Assembly: GCF_036178145.1 (NCBI RefSeq)
Contig: NZ_CP108067.1
Span: forward strand, 8,633,001 to 8,697,000
Reading direction: 5' to 3'
Length of the DNA: 64,000 nucleotides
Origin: Streptomyces sp. NBC_00273
Lineage (GTDB): Bacteria; Actinomycetota; Actinomycetes; Streptomycetales; Streptomycetaceae
The notes under the pieces are model-generated. The model was not told the origin of the DNA, ran no database searches, and worked only from the letters and a program-made list of their open reading frames with translations. The position numbers were made by a program, and so were the translations under genes. Within the stretch, counting starts at the first letter, position 1. The number at the start of each line of letters is the position of its first letter. Positions 18,198-25,786 of this stretch are shown here, piece after piece.

Positions 18198-18722
18198 CTA
18201 AGCCTCCTCGGCGGTCAGTTCCCCGGCCGGTTCCGCGGTCAGTTCCCCGGACCGCACCTGCGCACAGTGCGCGCGGATCTCGACCGCCGCGCGGCCGAAC
18301 CAGTCGGCGATCACGGCGATCTCGTCGGGGGTGTAGTCGGCGAAGAGGGTGGCCAGCCGGTCGTACATCGGCTGGTACACGGCGACGACCCGCGCGGCGG
18401 CCGTGGGGTCGGCCACGACCCGGACCCGGCGCCGATCGGCCGGGTCCGGGACGCGCCGCGCGTATCCGGCGCGTTCGAGGCGGTTGAGCACCCCGGTGAC
18501 GGCTCCGGTGGTGAGGTCCAGCAGTCCGGCGAGGTCACCGGCGGCGAGCGGAGCCTCCCCGGCGCCCAGGATGTGCCCCAGGCAGGTCAGATCGGTGACG
18601 TTGAGCCCGAGCAGCTGCGCCACCTCCTGCTGGCCGACGATGCCGAGGGCGACGTACTGGTCCATGCGCGCAATCGCCTCGCCGGCCGTGGCCGGGGGGC
18701 GGGTCTTGCCCTGCACCCACAT
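18198..18722 (-). CDS. MarR-family transcriptional regulator
   Basis: 174 aa winged-helix protein: AQLLGLNVTDLTCLGHIL, then DLAGLLDLTTGAVTGVLNRLERAGYARRVPDPADRRRVRV, which is the recognition helix and wing with the conserved DxRRxRV. The end repeats GELTAEPAGELTAE. ATG 18722 has AAGGAG five bases upstream. A perfect inverted repeat (18735-18747) lies just in front, so it probably represses itself and the divergent membrane protein gene at 18823. Confidence 0.9.
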   Translation of the reverse strand: MWVQGKTRPPATAGEAIARMDQYVALGIVGQQEVAQLLGLNVTDLTCLGHILGAGEAPLAAGDLAGLLDLTTGAVTGVLNRLERAGYARRVPDPADRRRVRVVADPTAAARVVAVYQPMYDRLATLFADYTPDEIAVIADWFGRAAVEIRAHCAQVRSGELTAEPAGELTAEEA

Positions 18723-18734
18723 ACTCCTTAGGAT

Positions 18735-18747
18735 CTAAGTTACTTAG
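18735..18747. promoter_or_regulatory. Probable MarR operator
   Basis: CTAAGT-T-ACTTAG, a perfect six-base inverted repeat around one base, 13 bases upstream of the MarR start codon in an AT-rich patch. A weaker repeat AGCA...TGCT follows at 18747-18762. MarR dimers usually bind such short palindromes in divergent promoters. Confidence 0.6.
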
Positions 18748-18822
18748 CAAGTGAGATGCTTACCTCGCGAAATAAGCTTCCCGCTTCCGAGCGTACTGCC
18801 GTCGGTCCGACCAGGGAGAACC

Positions 18823-19191
18823 ATGAGCGCGCACGGCCACGTAGACCTCGGCCACACGGTGGCCGGCTGGACCGGGACCACCCTGGCACTGTTGGGCTTC
18901 GCGGGAGCGGGCGGTGCCGTGTGCGCGGCCTGGACCCCCGGGATCTGGATCGGGCTCGGCGTCGTCGTCGTGGCCGGGATCGTCACCTGGCTGCTGCACC
19001 TCGCAGGGTGGGGCAAGCCGAGCGGCCCCCGGCCGGAAGCCGACTGGGACTGGCGCACCCGGGACACCGGCGCCCGTGCGGGGCACGCCGACTGCCTCGG
19101 CTGCCGCGTCAGCGGGCCGCGGCGGGCCCTCGCCGCAGCCTCTCGGCCTCGATCCGCCGCGTCGCTGCCCGCTGCGGACGGCGGCGCGTGA
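18823..19191 (+). CDS. Small membrane protein of the HG-motif (trp-operon-type) family
   Basis: 122 aa. It begins HGHVDLGHTVAGWTGTTLALLGFAGAGG and has two membrane helices. The layout HGxxx...AxWTG plus LLGFxxAGG matches a small actinobacterial membrane protein family usually found in the trp operon (HGxxPAAWTG), here with a changed motif. After the second helix the cytoplasmic tail has WGKPxGPRP, then an unrelated Ala/Arg-rich end with C..C (DCLGCR). ATG 18823 follows AGGGAGAA. Its position opposite the MarR gene suggests control by MarR. Function unknown. Confidence 0.7.
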   Translation: MSAHGHVDLGHTVAGWTGTTLALLGFAGAGGAVCAAWTPGIWIGLGVVVVAGIVTWLLHLAGWGKPSGPRPEADWDWRTRDTGARAGHADCLGCRVSGPRRALAAASRPRSAASLPAADGGA

Positions 19192-19409
19192 ACGGCGCCC
19201 GGGGTCCGGCCGCGGCGGCCCGGCCCGAGTGCCCCTCGAAGGCCTCGGCGCGGAGCCGTTCCCTCTTTTCACGGACAAGACGGTCAGAAGTTCGAATGCG
19301 CGCCGCGCCCCGGTTGGCCGCGTCCAGCGTGTGCTCGGGGGGACCGTTGGGCAGGATCGAGACGGCCGCGCGTGCGGCCCGCAGTGGAACGTTGTGAAGG
19401 ATCAGCCAG

Positions 19410-19616
19410 ATGGCAACAGGCATCGTGAAGTGGTTCAACTCGGAGAAGGGGTTCGGCTTCATCCAGCAGGACGACGGCGGCCCCGACGTGTTCGTGCACT
19501 TCTCCGCGATCGAGACCACCGGGTTCAAGTCGCTGGAGGAGAACGCGCGCGTCGAGTACTCCGTCTCCCAGGGCCCCAAGGGTCCGCAGGCTGAGAAGGT
19601 GGTTCCCCTCAGGTAG
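19410..19616 (+). CDS. Cold-shock protein
   Basis: 68 aa, exactly the family length. RNA-binding motifs RNP1 (KGFGFI) and RNP2 (DVFVHF) are intact, and the start [18 protein letters not shown] is canonical. It would act as an RNA chaperone melting secondary structure. About 218 bases separate it from the previous gene; as in other csp genes, this could be a long structured leader. A strong hairpin follows the stop, so it is monocistronic. Confidence 0.96.
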   Translation: MATGIVKWFNSEKGFGFIQQDDGGPDVFVHFSAIETTGFKSLEENARVEYSVSQGPKGPQAEKVVPLR

Positions 19617-19645
19617 TCCACTTCGCGGGCCGAGCCCGTGACGCG

Positions 19646-19674
19646 AAGCCCCGCCGGCCCGCCCGGCGGGGCTT
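19646..19674 (+). terminator. Strong hairpin terminator after csp gene
   Basis: Twelve-base perfect stem AAGCCCCGCCGG / CCGGCGGGGCTT with a five-base loop, 30 bases after the csp stop. It also faces the end of the convergent TetR gene and may stop transcription from both sides. Confidence 0.8.
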
Positions 19675-19685
19675 GGTGCGTTCCG

Positions 19686-20285
19686 CTACCGGGTCCGGGC
19701 CGCCCCCGGCCCGCCGTCGGGCCCGATCGCGCGGTGGAGGGCCAGGAGCAACCGCCACAGGTGGTCCGCCAGGGTTTCCGGATCCGCCCGGATGTCCTCG
19801 TGCAGCCAGTCCGCGAGCACGCCGGTGAACGCGGCCGCGACCGCCGACGCGACCAGCTCGGGGTGTGGGGCGCCCACCGCCGCCCGTTCCGCCCGGGCGC
19901 GGGCGCGCAGCTCCCGGTGGAGGCGCCTGCCGAGGGGGCCGCCGCCGCCCGGGAGGAGCAGGGTCCGGTAGAGCGGCGCCCGGTCGGCCGCCTCCGTCAG
20001 GAAGGCGGCCAGCGCGGCGGGCGGCCGGGCCGGGGGGAGCGGTGACGGGCCGGTCTGCCAGGCGTGCAGGGCGTCGACCGCCGCGTGCACCACGTCCGCG
20101 CAGGCGTCCACGGCGAGCGCGGTGAGGTCCTCGTAGTGCAGGTAGAAGGTGGCGCGGCCGACGCCGGCCCGGCGCACCACCGCCGAGACGCTGACCTCGG
20201 CGAGCGGCCGGTCCGCGCACTCGGCCAGCAGGCTTTCGCGCAGTCGCCCCTTCGTCCGGGCCGTGCGCGGGTCCTCCGGGCTCAC
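19686..20285 (-). CDS. TetR-family transcriptional regulator
   Basis: 199 aa. HTH: RESLLAECADRPLAEVSVSAVVRRAGVGRATFYLHYEDL, matching the TetR DNA-binding domain (GVGRATFYLHY). The C-terminal domain is helical and variable as usual. GTG 20285 overlaps the TGA of the upstream DUF1304 gene (GTGA), so the two are an operon. A 22-bp imperfect palindrome at 20700-20721 in front of that operon is the likely autoregulatory operator. Confidence 0.9.
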   Translation of the reverse strand: MSPEDPRTARTKGRLRESLLAECADRPLAEVSVSAVVRRAGVGRATFYLHYEDLTALAVDACADVVHAAVDALHAWQTGPSPLPPARPPAALAAFLTEAADRAPLYRTLLLPGGGGPLGRRLHRELRARARAERAAVGAPHPELVASAVAAAFTGVLADWLHEDIRADPETLADHLWRLLLALHRAIGPDGGPGAARTR

Positions 20286-20635
20286 GCGGCCAGCAGTGCG
20301 GCGCCGAGGGCGAGGGCGCCGGGCAGGGCCTGGGCCACGAGGATCCGGCGGTTGGCGGTCGCGGCCCCGTAGATCCCGGCGACGACCACGCAGACGAGGA
20401 AGAAGATCTGGGTGGCGAGCGAGTCGATCACGAGGGACCAGACCAGTCCGGCGGCGAGGAAGCCGTTGTAGAGGCCCTGGTTGGCGGCGAGCGGCGCCGT
20501 GAGGCGGGCGGTGTCCGCGTCGAAGCCGGACAGTGCGCGGCCGGGGGGCCGCTGCCACAGGAACATCTCCAGGACCATGAAGTACGCGTGCAGCGCGGCC
20601 ACGAGGCCGATCAGGATCGATGCGACCGTGTGCAT
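20282..20635 (-). CDS. DUF1304 membrane protein
   Basis: 117 aa with four membrane helices. HAYFMVLEMFLWQRP and NQGLYNGFLAAGLVW are diagnostic of DUF1304 (small inner-membrane proteins of unknown role, YwzB-like). ATG 20635 has GGAGG seven bases upstream; the longer frame to 20710 is not needed. First gene of an operon with the TetR regulator, which probably represses it until a small inducer is present. Confidence 0.9.
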   Translation of the reverse strand: MHTVASILIGLVAALHAYFMVLEMFLWQRPPGRALSGFDADTARLTAPLAANQGLYNGFLAAGLVWSLVIDSLATQIFFLVCVVVAGIYGAATANRRILVAQALPGALALGAALLAA

Positions 20636-20699
20636 GGCCGCCTCCACTTCTGGGGGTCTACGTACGGGCGGTGGTGCGGGCCGGTGTACCAGCCGATAT

Positions 20700-20721
20700 T
20701 TCCTGGACAACTGTACAGGAA
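20700..20721. promoter_or_regulatory. Probable TetR operator
   Basis: Imperfect 22-bp palindrome: outer arms TTCCTG/CAGGAA and inner ACA/TGT, pattern TTCCTGnACAnnTGTnCAGGAA, 18 of 22 positions symmetric. It lies between the DUF1304-TetR operon and the divergent BtrH-like gene (start 20757), so both could be controlled. Confidence 0.6.
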
Positions 20722-20756
20722 GTCCGCTCGCCGGACCTCGCGGCTACGCTGGCCCG

Positions 20757-21776
20757 ATGACCGAGCAGGCACCCCGGCCGAATCCCACCGGGCTCCTCTA
20801 CGAGGACTTCGGCACCGGGCGGCACCGCGAGAGCTCACTCGTCCGGCACGCGCTCGGCAGCGTGCACGAGGAAGAACTGATCGCGGGCCTCGCGGGCGGG
20901 ATCGGCTTCATGTACTTCGTCTTCGAGTACGCCGGGCGCCCGCCCCTGCTGACGATCGTCGCTCAGGCCCACCCCGACCCCTGGGTGGAAGCCGCCCTCG
21001 ACCGGCTCCGCGTCCCCTACGAGGTCACCCACGGCGCGCGGCCCCGCTGGGACCGCGTGCACGCCGCCCTCGACGCCGGCCGGCCGGTGTTCTGCACCGT
21101 CGACCGGTCCCGCCTCCCCTGGCACGGCGGTGCACCGGACGAGATGGCCGGAGCCGATCCGTACACCGTGGTCCTCGCCGGGTACGAGGGCGACAGCCTC
21201 TTCGTCGAGGACGGGGCCCCGGCCGCGTACCGGATCGGGGCGCGGGAGTTCGGCGAGGCCTGGACCGGCCACCGCAAGGGCCGTCACCGGATGCTCGTAC
21301 CCACCGGCCCTGCCGCCGGCACACCCGACGTCGACGGGGCCGTGGCCGCCACCGCGGCCCGCCTCACCGGTCCGGTGCTGGGCAACAGGTTCGACGTCAA
21401 CTTCGGTTTCTCCGGGATGGACAAGCTCGCCGCCCAGCTGCGCGACGGCCGCACCCGGACCGGCTGGGAGCGCCGCTTCGGATCCCCGGAGGCCTTCCTC
21501 GCGGGGACCCGGCGGCTGTACGCCTGCCTGGAGGAGGAGTGGACCGCCCCCGGCGCCACCCGCCCGCTCTACGCGGACTTCCTCGACCTCGTCGGACGGC
21601 CGGAGGCGGCCGCTCTGTTCCGCGACTCGGCCGGCAACTGGTCCCGGCTCGCGGAACTGGCGCGCGCGGCCGCCCCGGACGCGGACGCCCCGGGGCGGCG
21701 CGCCCTCTTCGACGAGCTCGCCGGTCTGGTGGACGGCTCCCTCGCCCTGGAACGCCGCGCCGTCGCCCTGCTCTGA
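20757..21776 (+). CDS. BtrH N-terminal/DUF4872-type protein
   Basis: 339 aa. Residues 20-140 (HRESSLVRHALG..., LAGGIGFMYFVFEY, PWVEAALDRLRVPYEV) resemble the BtrH N-terminal domain, a papain-like fold that in butirosin synthesis moves an acyl group from a carrier protein to the aminoglycoside. Residues ~190-330 fit DUF4872. In BtrH-type proteins a Cys is expected right after the His in the first motif; here it reads GRHRES, so the catalytic Cys appears absent. No antibiotic genes are adjacent. ATG 20757; upstream is the TetR operator shared with the divergent operon. Confidence 0.75.
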   Translation: MTEQAPRPNPTGLLYEDFGTGRHRESSLVRHALGSVHEEELIAGLAGGIGFMYFVFEYAGRPPLLTIVAQAHPDPWVEAALDRLRVPYEVTHGARPRWDRVHAALDAGRPVFCTVDRSRLPWHGGAPDEMAGADPYTVVLAGYEGDSLFVEDGAPAAYRIGAREFGEAWTGHRKGRHRMLVPTGPAAGTPDVDGAVAATAARLTGPVLGNRFDVNFGFSGMDKLAAQLRDGRTRTGWERRFGSPEAFLAGTRRLYACLEEEWTAPGATRPLYADFLDLVGRPEAAALFRDSAGNWSRLAELARAAAPDADAPGRRALFDELAGLVDGSLALERRAVALL

Positions 21777-21813
21777 GCGCTCGGAACCGCGGAGCTCCAG
21801 AACCCCGGAACCC

Positions 21814-22152
21814 TCAGAGGTGGGCGTCCAGGAACGCCCGGAACTCCTCGAGCGCCATCGGTCCCGCCTGGCTCGCGACCGCCTCGCCGTCCTTGATGAG
21901 CACGGCGGTCGGCGCGCCCTCGACCCCGTAACGCCTGGTCGGCCCGGGGCAGCGGGTCATGTCGGTGCGGACGGCGGTGAACCGCGTCCCGTACTCCTGC
22001 GTCAGTTCCCCGACGACGGCGTCCATCGCGCGGCACGCCTCGACGGCCTTGGGCCAGGAGCCGCAGAAGTACGCGAGGACGGGCCCGGTCGTCATCGAGA
22101 GGATGAAGTCGAACTCCTGGTCCTCCAGTGGCTGGTGCACCCGACGTGCCAT
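21814..22152 (-). CDS. Thioredoxin-fold protein without CxxC
   Basis: 112 aa, thioredoxin length. The fold is recognisable: FDFILSMTTGPVLAYFCGSWPKAVEAC, then RYGVEGAPTAVLIKDGEAV with the cis-Pro loop (GAPT). The active site, however, reads W33-P-K-A-V in place of WCxxC, so it cannot act as a dithiol reductase. Cys30 and Cys40 remain nearby. A structural or protein-binding role is likely. It is convergent with the BtrH-like gene. Confidence 0.75.
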   Translation of the reverse strand: MARRVHQPLEDQEFDFILSMTTGPVLAYFCGSWPKAVEACRAMDAVVGELTQEYGTRFTAVRTDMTRCPGPTRRYGVEGAPTAVLIKDGEAVASQAGPMALEEFRAFLDAHL

Positions 22153-22270
22153 GCGTGTCGCTCCTCGCTCGTGCGCCTCCCCGGATCGGGAGGGCGGCCC
22201 CCATCATCGCCGCCCCGGCGGACCGCGGCCGCCGGGGCCGTTGTCAGTGGTGGCTGTGAAGCTGGGCGGT

Positions 22271-22540
22271 ATGGACGACAGGATGCTCCGGCGCCGGGTC
22301 TACGGCGCCGACCACGAGGACCCCGACCCCGGACCGCGACCCGGACACGCCTACGGCGAGTTGGTCGGCGGGCCGCTCGACGGGCTCCTCCTGGACATCA
22401 CCGGCTGGAGCGGCCCCCAGCTCGCCGAAGAGGCCAGGCTCCCCACGGAGATAGGGCGCTACGGAGCGGGCGGCCGCGCCCACTACCGCCGCCGTACGGG
22501 GGACCCGGGCCACTGGGACTGGACGGGGGACAGCCGATGA
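22271..22540 (+). CDS. Small hypothetical protein
   Basis: 89 aa, soluble, highly charged. Core GHAYGELVGGPLDGLLLDITGW is a short glycine-rich beta-type motif that recurs in small actinobacterial proteins; C-terminal end is Arg/Gly/Trp-rich. An upstream in-frame GTG (22259) could add four residues. Divergent from the thioredoxin-like gene and followed by a hairpin. Function unknown. Confidence 0.6.
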   Translation: MDDRMLRRRVYGADHEDPDPGPRPGHAYGELVGGPLDGLLLDITGWSGPQLAEEARLPTEIGRYGAGGRAHYRRRTGDPGHWDWTGDSR

Positions 22541-22567
22541 CGGCCGGGCCCGCCCCGACGGCCGGTC

Positions 22568-22591
22568 CACCGGCCGGTCCACGGGCCGGTG
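22568..22591. terminator. Hairpin between convergent genes
   Basis: Eight-base stem CACCGGCC / GGCCGGTG with an eight-base loop, lying between the small hypothetical gene and the DoxX-like gene, which end facing each other. Confidence 0.5.
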
Positions 22592-22611
22592 CGTAGGCCG
22601 GTTCGGTGGCC

Positions 22612-22977
22612 TCAGGCGTTCCGGCTCACCTTGCGGGCCCAGAGCACCAGCGGCACCTGCAGGGGCAGCCGGCCCAGCGTCACGGCACGGACGGCGGGAG
22701 CGGCGTGGCGTGCGTCGGCGGCCATCTTCACGTTCGCCGGGAACACGCCGACGAAGAACGCCGCCGTGGCCAGCGCGGCCACCCGGCGGGTGCGCGGATG
22801 GGCGACCCCGGCGGCGAGGGCGAGTTCGGCCACCCCGCTTCCGTACGTCCACGCGCGCGGGCTGCCCGGCAACGAACGGGGGATGATCGCGTCGAACTTC
22901 CCGGGCACGGCCGCGTGGGCGACCGCCATCGTGGCCAGGAGGCCGGCCAGCAGGTGGGGGGAGGAGACGCGGGGCAT
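22612..22977 (-). CDS. DoxX-like membrane protein
   Basis: 121 aa with four membrane helices. AHAAVPGKFDAIIPRSLPGSPRAWTYGSGVAELALAAGVAHPRTRR is the DoxX-family pattern (terminal oxidase subunit-like quinone-related proteins), and FFVGVFPANVKMAADAR fits its last helices. Physiological role is not fixed for this branch. ATG 22977. A perfect 14-bp palindrome at 23014-23027 lies in its promoter region. Confidence 0.8.
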   Translation of the reverse strand: MPRVSSPHLLAGLLATMAVAHAAVPGKFDAIIPRSLPGSPRAWTYGSGVAELALAAGVAHPRTRRVAALATAAFFVGVFPANVKMAADARHAAPAVRAVTLGRLPLQVPLVLWARKVSRNA

Positions 22978-23013
22978 CGGGGGATCCTCTCGAAGGTGTC
23001 CGGGCCCGCGATC

Positions 23014-23027
23014 CTACTCGCGAGTAG
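23014..23027. promoter_or_regulatory. Perfect 14-bp palindrome upstream of DoxX-like gene
   Basis: CTACTCGCGAGTAG, 37-50 bases upstream of the DoxX-like start codon. This is where an operator would overlap the promoter. No regulator gene is adjacent in the same orientation; the binding protein is unknown. Confidence 0.5.
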
Positions 23028-23128
23028 CCAGGTGTGGGTGCGCTCTGCGAGGTCCGGCCGCACCATCCTGGCCGGCCGCCCGGCGCGCCGGTGCATCGGC
23101 CGGATGGGGGACCGAGGTGGCCGCCCAC

Positions 23129-23150
23129 GGAAAATCTTCGAAGAATTTCC
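23129..23150. promoter_or_regulatory. Near-perfect 22-bp palindrome upstream of the ECF42 target promoter
   Basis: Arms GGAAAaTCTTC / GAAGAaTTTCC, only one mismatched pair, centred on TTCGAA. It ends 8 bases before the TGTCGA -35 element of the DGPF gene and is far richer in A/T than its surroundings. Best read as an operator for an unidentified regulator. Confidence 0.5.
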
Positions 23151-23157
23151 CGGAGGC

Positions 23158-23184
23158 TGTCGATCCGGGCGTCTCCCGTTCGAC
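23158..23184 (+). promoter_or_regulatory. Putative ECF42-dependent promoter
   Basis: TGTCGA at 23158-23163, a 17-base spacer, and CGAC at 23181-23184, 52 bases before the DGPF/YCII start codon. From memory of the ECF42 group, its conserved promoter is TGTCGA with CGA/TC at -10, so the match is complete. The cognate sigma gene is two positions downstream. Confidence 0.65.
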
Positions 23185-23235
23185 GCAGGGGTGAGAGGCG
23201 GGGAAGGCCCCCGCCCTCCTGACCTAGGAGCCACC

Positions 23236-23592
23236 ATGCCGCGCTTCCTGACGATGATCCGCATCGACGAGCAGGACCTGCCCAGCGACGAGTTCCCGCC
23301 CGAGTTCGAGCAGCGCATGGGCGCGCTGCTGGAGGAGATCACCAAGGCCGGGGTCATGCTCGACACCGCCGGGCTGCTCCCCACCTCCGCGGGAACCCGC
23401 CTCAGCTGGTCCGGCGGGAAGATCAGCTACACCGACGGACCCTTCACCGAGACCAAGGAGGTCGTCGGCGGCTACTCCCTCACCCAGTGCAAGGACAAGG
23501 CGGAGGCCATCGAGTGGACCCGGCGGTTCCTTGAGATCCACCCGGTGGAATGGAAGGTGAGCGCCGAGGTCCGGGAGATCCAGGAGATGTGA
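23236..23592 (+). CDS. YCII-related DGPF-domain protein
   Basis: 118 aa, the family length. It contains YTDGPFTETKEVVGGYSL, the DGPF signature that names this YCII subfamily. These small proteins are consistently encoded beside ECF42 sigma factors and are their main regulon members; the biochemical role is unsettled. ATG 23236 follows TAGGAG. The sigma gene starts 54 bases after its stop. Confidence 0.93.
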   Translation: MPRFLTMIRIDEQDLPSDEFPPEFEQRMGALLEEITKAGVMLDTAGLLPTSAGTRLSWSGGKISYTDGPFTETKEVVGGYSLTQCKDKAEAIEWTRRFLEIHPVEWKVSAEVREIQEM

Positions 23593-23645
23593 TCCCGGCG
23601 CGCCCGCGCCGCGTTTGCCCTGCCCCGTTACGGCTGCTCTGATGG

Positions 23646-24881
23646 GTGGCCGTGACGGCAGTGAGTGCGGCCCAGGCGGTCGAAGCGGTGTTCAGGATCG
23701 AGTCCGCGCGGATCATCGCCAGTGTCGCCCGCGTCGTGCGGGACGTCGGCATCGCCGAGGAGATCGCCCAGGACGCCCTCGTCGCGGCGCTGGAACAGTG
23801 GCCCCGGACGGGGGTCCCGGACCGGCCCGGCGCCTGGCTCATGACCACGGCCAAACACCGCGCGATCGACCTCGTCCGCCGCAAGGAGACCTACGCGCGC
23901 AAGCTCGCGGAGGTCGGCCGCAGCCTGGAGGACGTCCCGCCGCCCGCCGAGCCGGCGGATCCGCAGGACATCGACGACGACCTGCTGCGCCTGATCTTCA
24001 CCTCCTGCCACCCCGTCCTCGCCACCGAGGCCAGGATCGCGCTCACCCTGCGTCTGATGGGAGGGCTGACCACCCAGGAGATCGCCCGCGCGTTCCTCAC
24101 CTCCGAGGCCACCGTCGCCCAGCGCATCGTCCGGGCGAAGCGGGCCCTGGCCAAGGCGGGGGTGCCCTTCGAGGTCCCGTACGGCGCCGACCGCGAAGCC
24201 AGGCTCTCCTCGGTCCTGGAGGTCATCTACCTCGTCTTCAACGAGGGGTACGCGGCCACCGCCGGGGACGACCTCGTCCGCCCCGCCCTGTGCGAGGACG
24301 CCCTGCGCCTGGCCCGCGTGCTGGCCGCGCTGATGCCCGAGGAACCCGAAGTGCACGGGCTGGCCGCGCTGCTGGAGTTCCAGGCCTCCCGGATCGCCAC
24401 CCGCACCGGACCCGCCGGGGAACCGGTGCTGCTCGCCGACCAGAACCGGGCCCGGTGGAACCGCATGCTCATCCACCGGGGCGCCCGGGCGCTGGGCCGG
24501 GCCGGGAACGGCCCGTACTCCGTCCAGGCCGCGATCGCCGGCTGCCACGCGGCGGCGGTCCGTTACGAGGACACGGACTGGCCGAGGATCGCCACCCTGT
24601 ACGGGCGGCTCGTCCAGCTGGTCCCGTCCCCGGTGGTGGAGCTCAACCGGGCGGTGGCCGTCTCGATGGCAGAGGGGCCGGAGGCGGCCCTGCCGCTGGT
24701 CGACGCCCTGGCCGCGGAACCGGCCCTGCGCGCCTACCACTTGCTGCCGAGCGTACGGGGAGACCTGCTGGAGCGGTTGGGCCGGACCGAGGAGGCCCGC
24801 GCGGAGTTCGAGCGGGCGGCCGCCCTCACCCGCAACGCGCAGGAACGCACCCTGCTGCTGGCCCGCGCGGCCCGCCTCTGA
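23646..24881 (+). CDS. ECF42-group RNA polymerase sigma factor with C-terminal TPR-like extension
   Basis: 411 aa. Residues 10-90 form sigma region 2 (IVARVVRDVGIAEEIAQDALVAALEQWP... AKHRAIDLVRRKE) and 120-175 region 4 (LTLRLMGGLTTQEIARAFLTSEATVAQRIVRAKR). The long C-terminal half, with VFNEGY and repeated helical pairs (LYGRLVQLVPSPVVELNRAVAVSM, LLERLGRTEEARAEFERAAAL), is the TPR-bearing extension of the ECF42 group, which lacks an anti-sigma factor. The DGPF neighbour and a TGTCGA promoter confirm the group. Start is GTG 23646 or GTG 23652. Confidence 0.93.
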   Translation: MAVTAVSAAQAVEAVFRIESARIIASVARVVRDVGIAEEIAQDALVAALEQWPRTGVPDRPGAWLMTTAKHRAIDLVRRKETYARKLAEVGRSLEDVPPPAEPADPQDIDDDLLRLIFTSCHPVLATEARIALTLRLMGGLTTQEIARAFLTSEATVAQRIVRAKRALAKAGVPFEVPYGADREARLSSVLEVIYLVFNEGYAATAGDDLVRPALCEDALRLARVLAALMPEEPEVHGLAALLEFQASRIATRTGPAGEPVLLADQNRARWNRMLIHRGARALGRAGNGPYSVQAAIAGCHAAAVRYEDTDWPRIATLYGRLVQLVPSPVVELNRAVAVSMAEGPEAALPLVDALAAEPALRAYHLLPSVRGDLLERLGRTEEARAEFERAAALTRNAQERTLLLARAARL

Positions 24882-24930
24882 GCGGCGCGGCAGCCCGGGG
24901 ACGGCCCGGATTCCCCACACCCTTGTGGTG

Positions 24931-24969
24931 GATGTTTACGTCCTATACTTTGTGTATGACATAAACATC
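24931..24969. promoter_or_regulatory. Large palindromic operator overlapping a promoter
   Basis: Two 18-base arms separated by TTT match at 15 of 18 positions; the outer eight (GATGTTTA / TAAACATC) are perfect. The region is strongly AT-rich and contains a good -10 element TATACT at 24944-24949. It lies 59 bases before the TetR gene, so it is the likely TetR autoregulatory site. Confidence 0.7.
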
Positions 24970-25027
24970 TGCTGGGGCGCGACGCGGCACCGCTCGCGCG
25001 GCGAGCAGTCGGAGAGGAGGGGCCCCG

Positions 25028-25786
25028 ATGCCCCGTGAGCCCCGGGGGCCGGGCGGATCCGCCGCCCCGCCCGATCTCGCGGCCGTGGCCGACCTGTTGT
25101 GGCGGGTCGACGCCGAGCGGACCGCCGAGGGCCGCCCGCGCCTCACCCCCCGCCGGATCGTCGACGCGGCCGTGGCCGTCGTCGACACCGACGGGCTGGA
25201 CGCGCTGTCGATGCAGCGCGTGGCCACCGAGCTGGCCTGTACGGCGATGGCCCTCTACCGGCACGTGCCGGGCCGCGAGCACCTGCTCGCGGCCATGGTC
25301 GACGCCGCGAGCGGTCGCCCGCCCGCGGCGACCGGGGCGGGCTGGCGCGCCGAGGTGGAGGCCTGGGTCGACGCGCTCTGGGCGACGTACTGCAGCCATC
25401 CGTGGATGGTGCGGGTCCCGACGGTCAGCGCCCCGGTCGGACCGAACGAACTCGCCTGGTTCGAGGCGCTGCTGAGCCCGCTCGCGCGCTCCGGCGCCGA
25501 CCGCGGCGAGCTGATCCCGCTCGCCACCTTCATCACCGGCGCCGTGCGCGACCTGGCCCGGATCGCCACCGAACTCGACCCGGTCGGCGCCGCCTCGTAC
25601 GGACGGGTCCTCGCCGAGCGCCTCGACCCGGGGAACTTCCCCACGCTCTGTGCGCTCGCGGGCGAACCGGGATTGGACGAGGGGGAGGACGGCGCCGTCG
25701 CCCCGATCGTGGCCTGCGGCATCGCGCGCCTGCTCGACGGCATCGAGAAAGCCCCACCCGCAACAGAGGCAAAGGGAAACCGATGA
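25028..25786 (+). CDS. TetR-family regulator (TetR_C type)
   Basis: 252 aa. LTPRRIVDAAVAVVDTDGLDALSMQRVATELACTAMALYRHVPGREHLLAAM is a complete TetR HTH with the ALYRHV recognition helix end. The long C-terminal part with HPWMVRVPT and a conserved PNELAWFEALL segment fits the TetR_C branch near tetracycline-type repressors. ATG 25028 follows GGAGAGGAGG. It overlaps the next gene by ATGA, so it controls an operon with the membrane protein that follows. Confidence 0.92.
   Translation: MPREPRGPGGSAAPPDLAAVADLLWRVDAERTAEGRPRLTPRRIVDAAVAVVDTDGLDALSMQRVATELACTAMALYRHVPGREHLLAAMVDAASGRPPAATGAGWRAEVEAWVDALWATYCSHPWMVRVPTVSAPVGPNELAWFEALLSPLARSGADRGELIPLATFITGAVRDLARIATELDPVGAASYGRVLAERLDPGNFPTLCALAGEPGLDEGEDGAVAPIVACGIARLLDGIEKAPPATEAKGNR

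Noticed and set aside
21777..21830. CTCTGAG...CTCAGAG inverted repeat as terminator
   Set aside because: Loop of about 37 bases is too large for a convincing hairpin.
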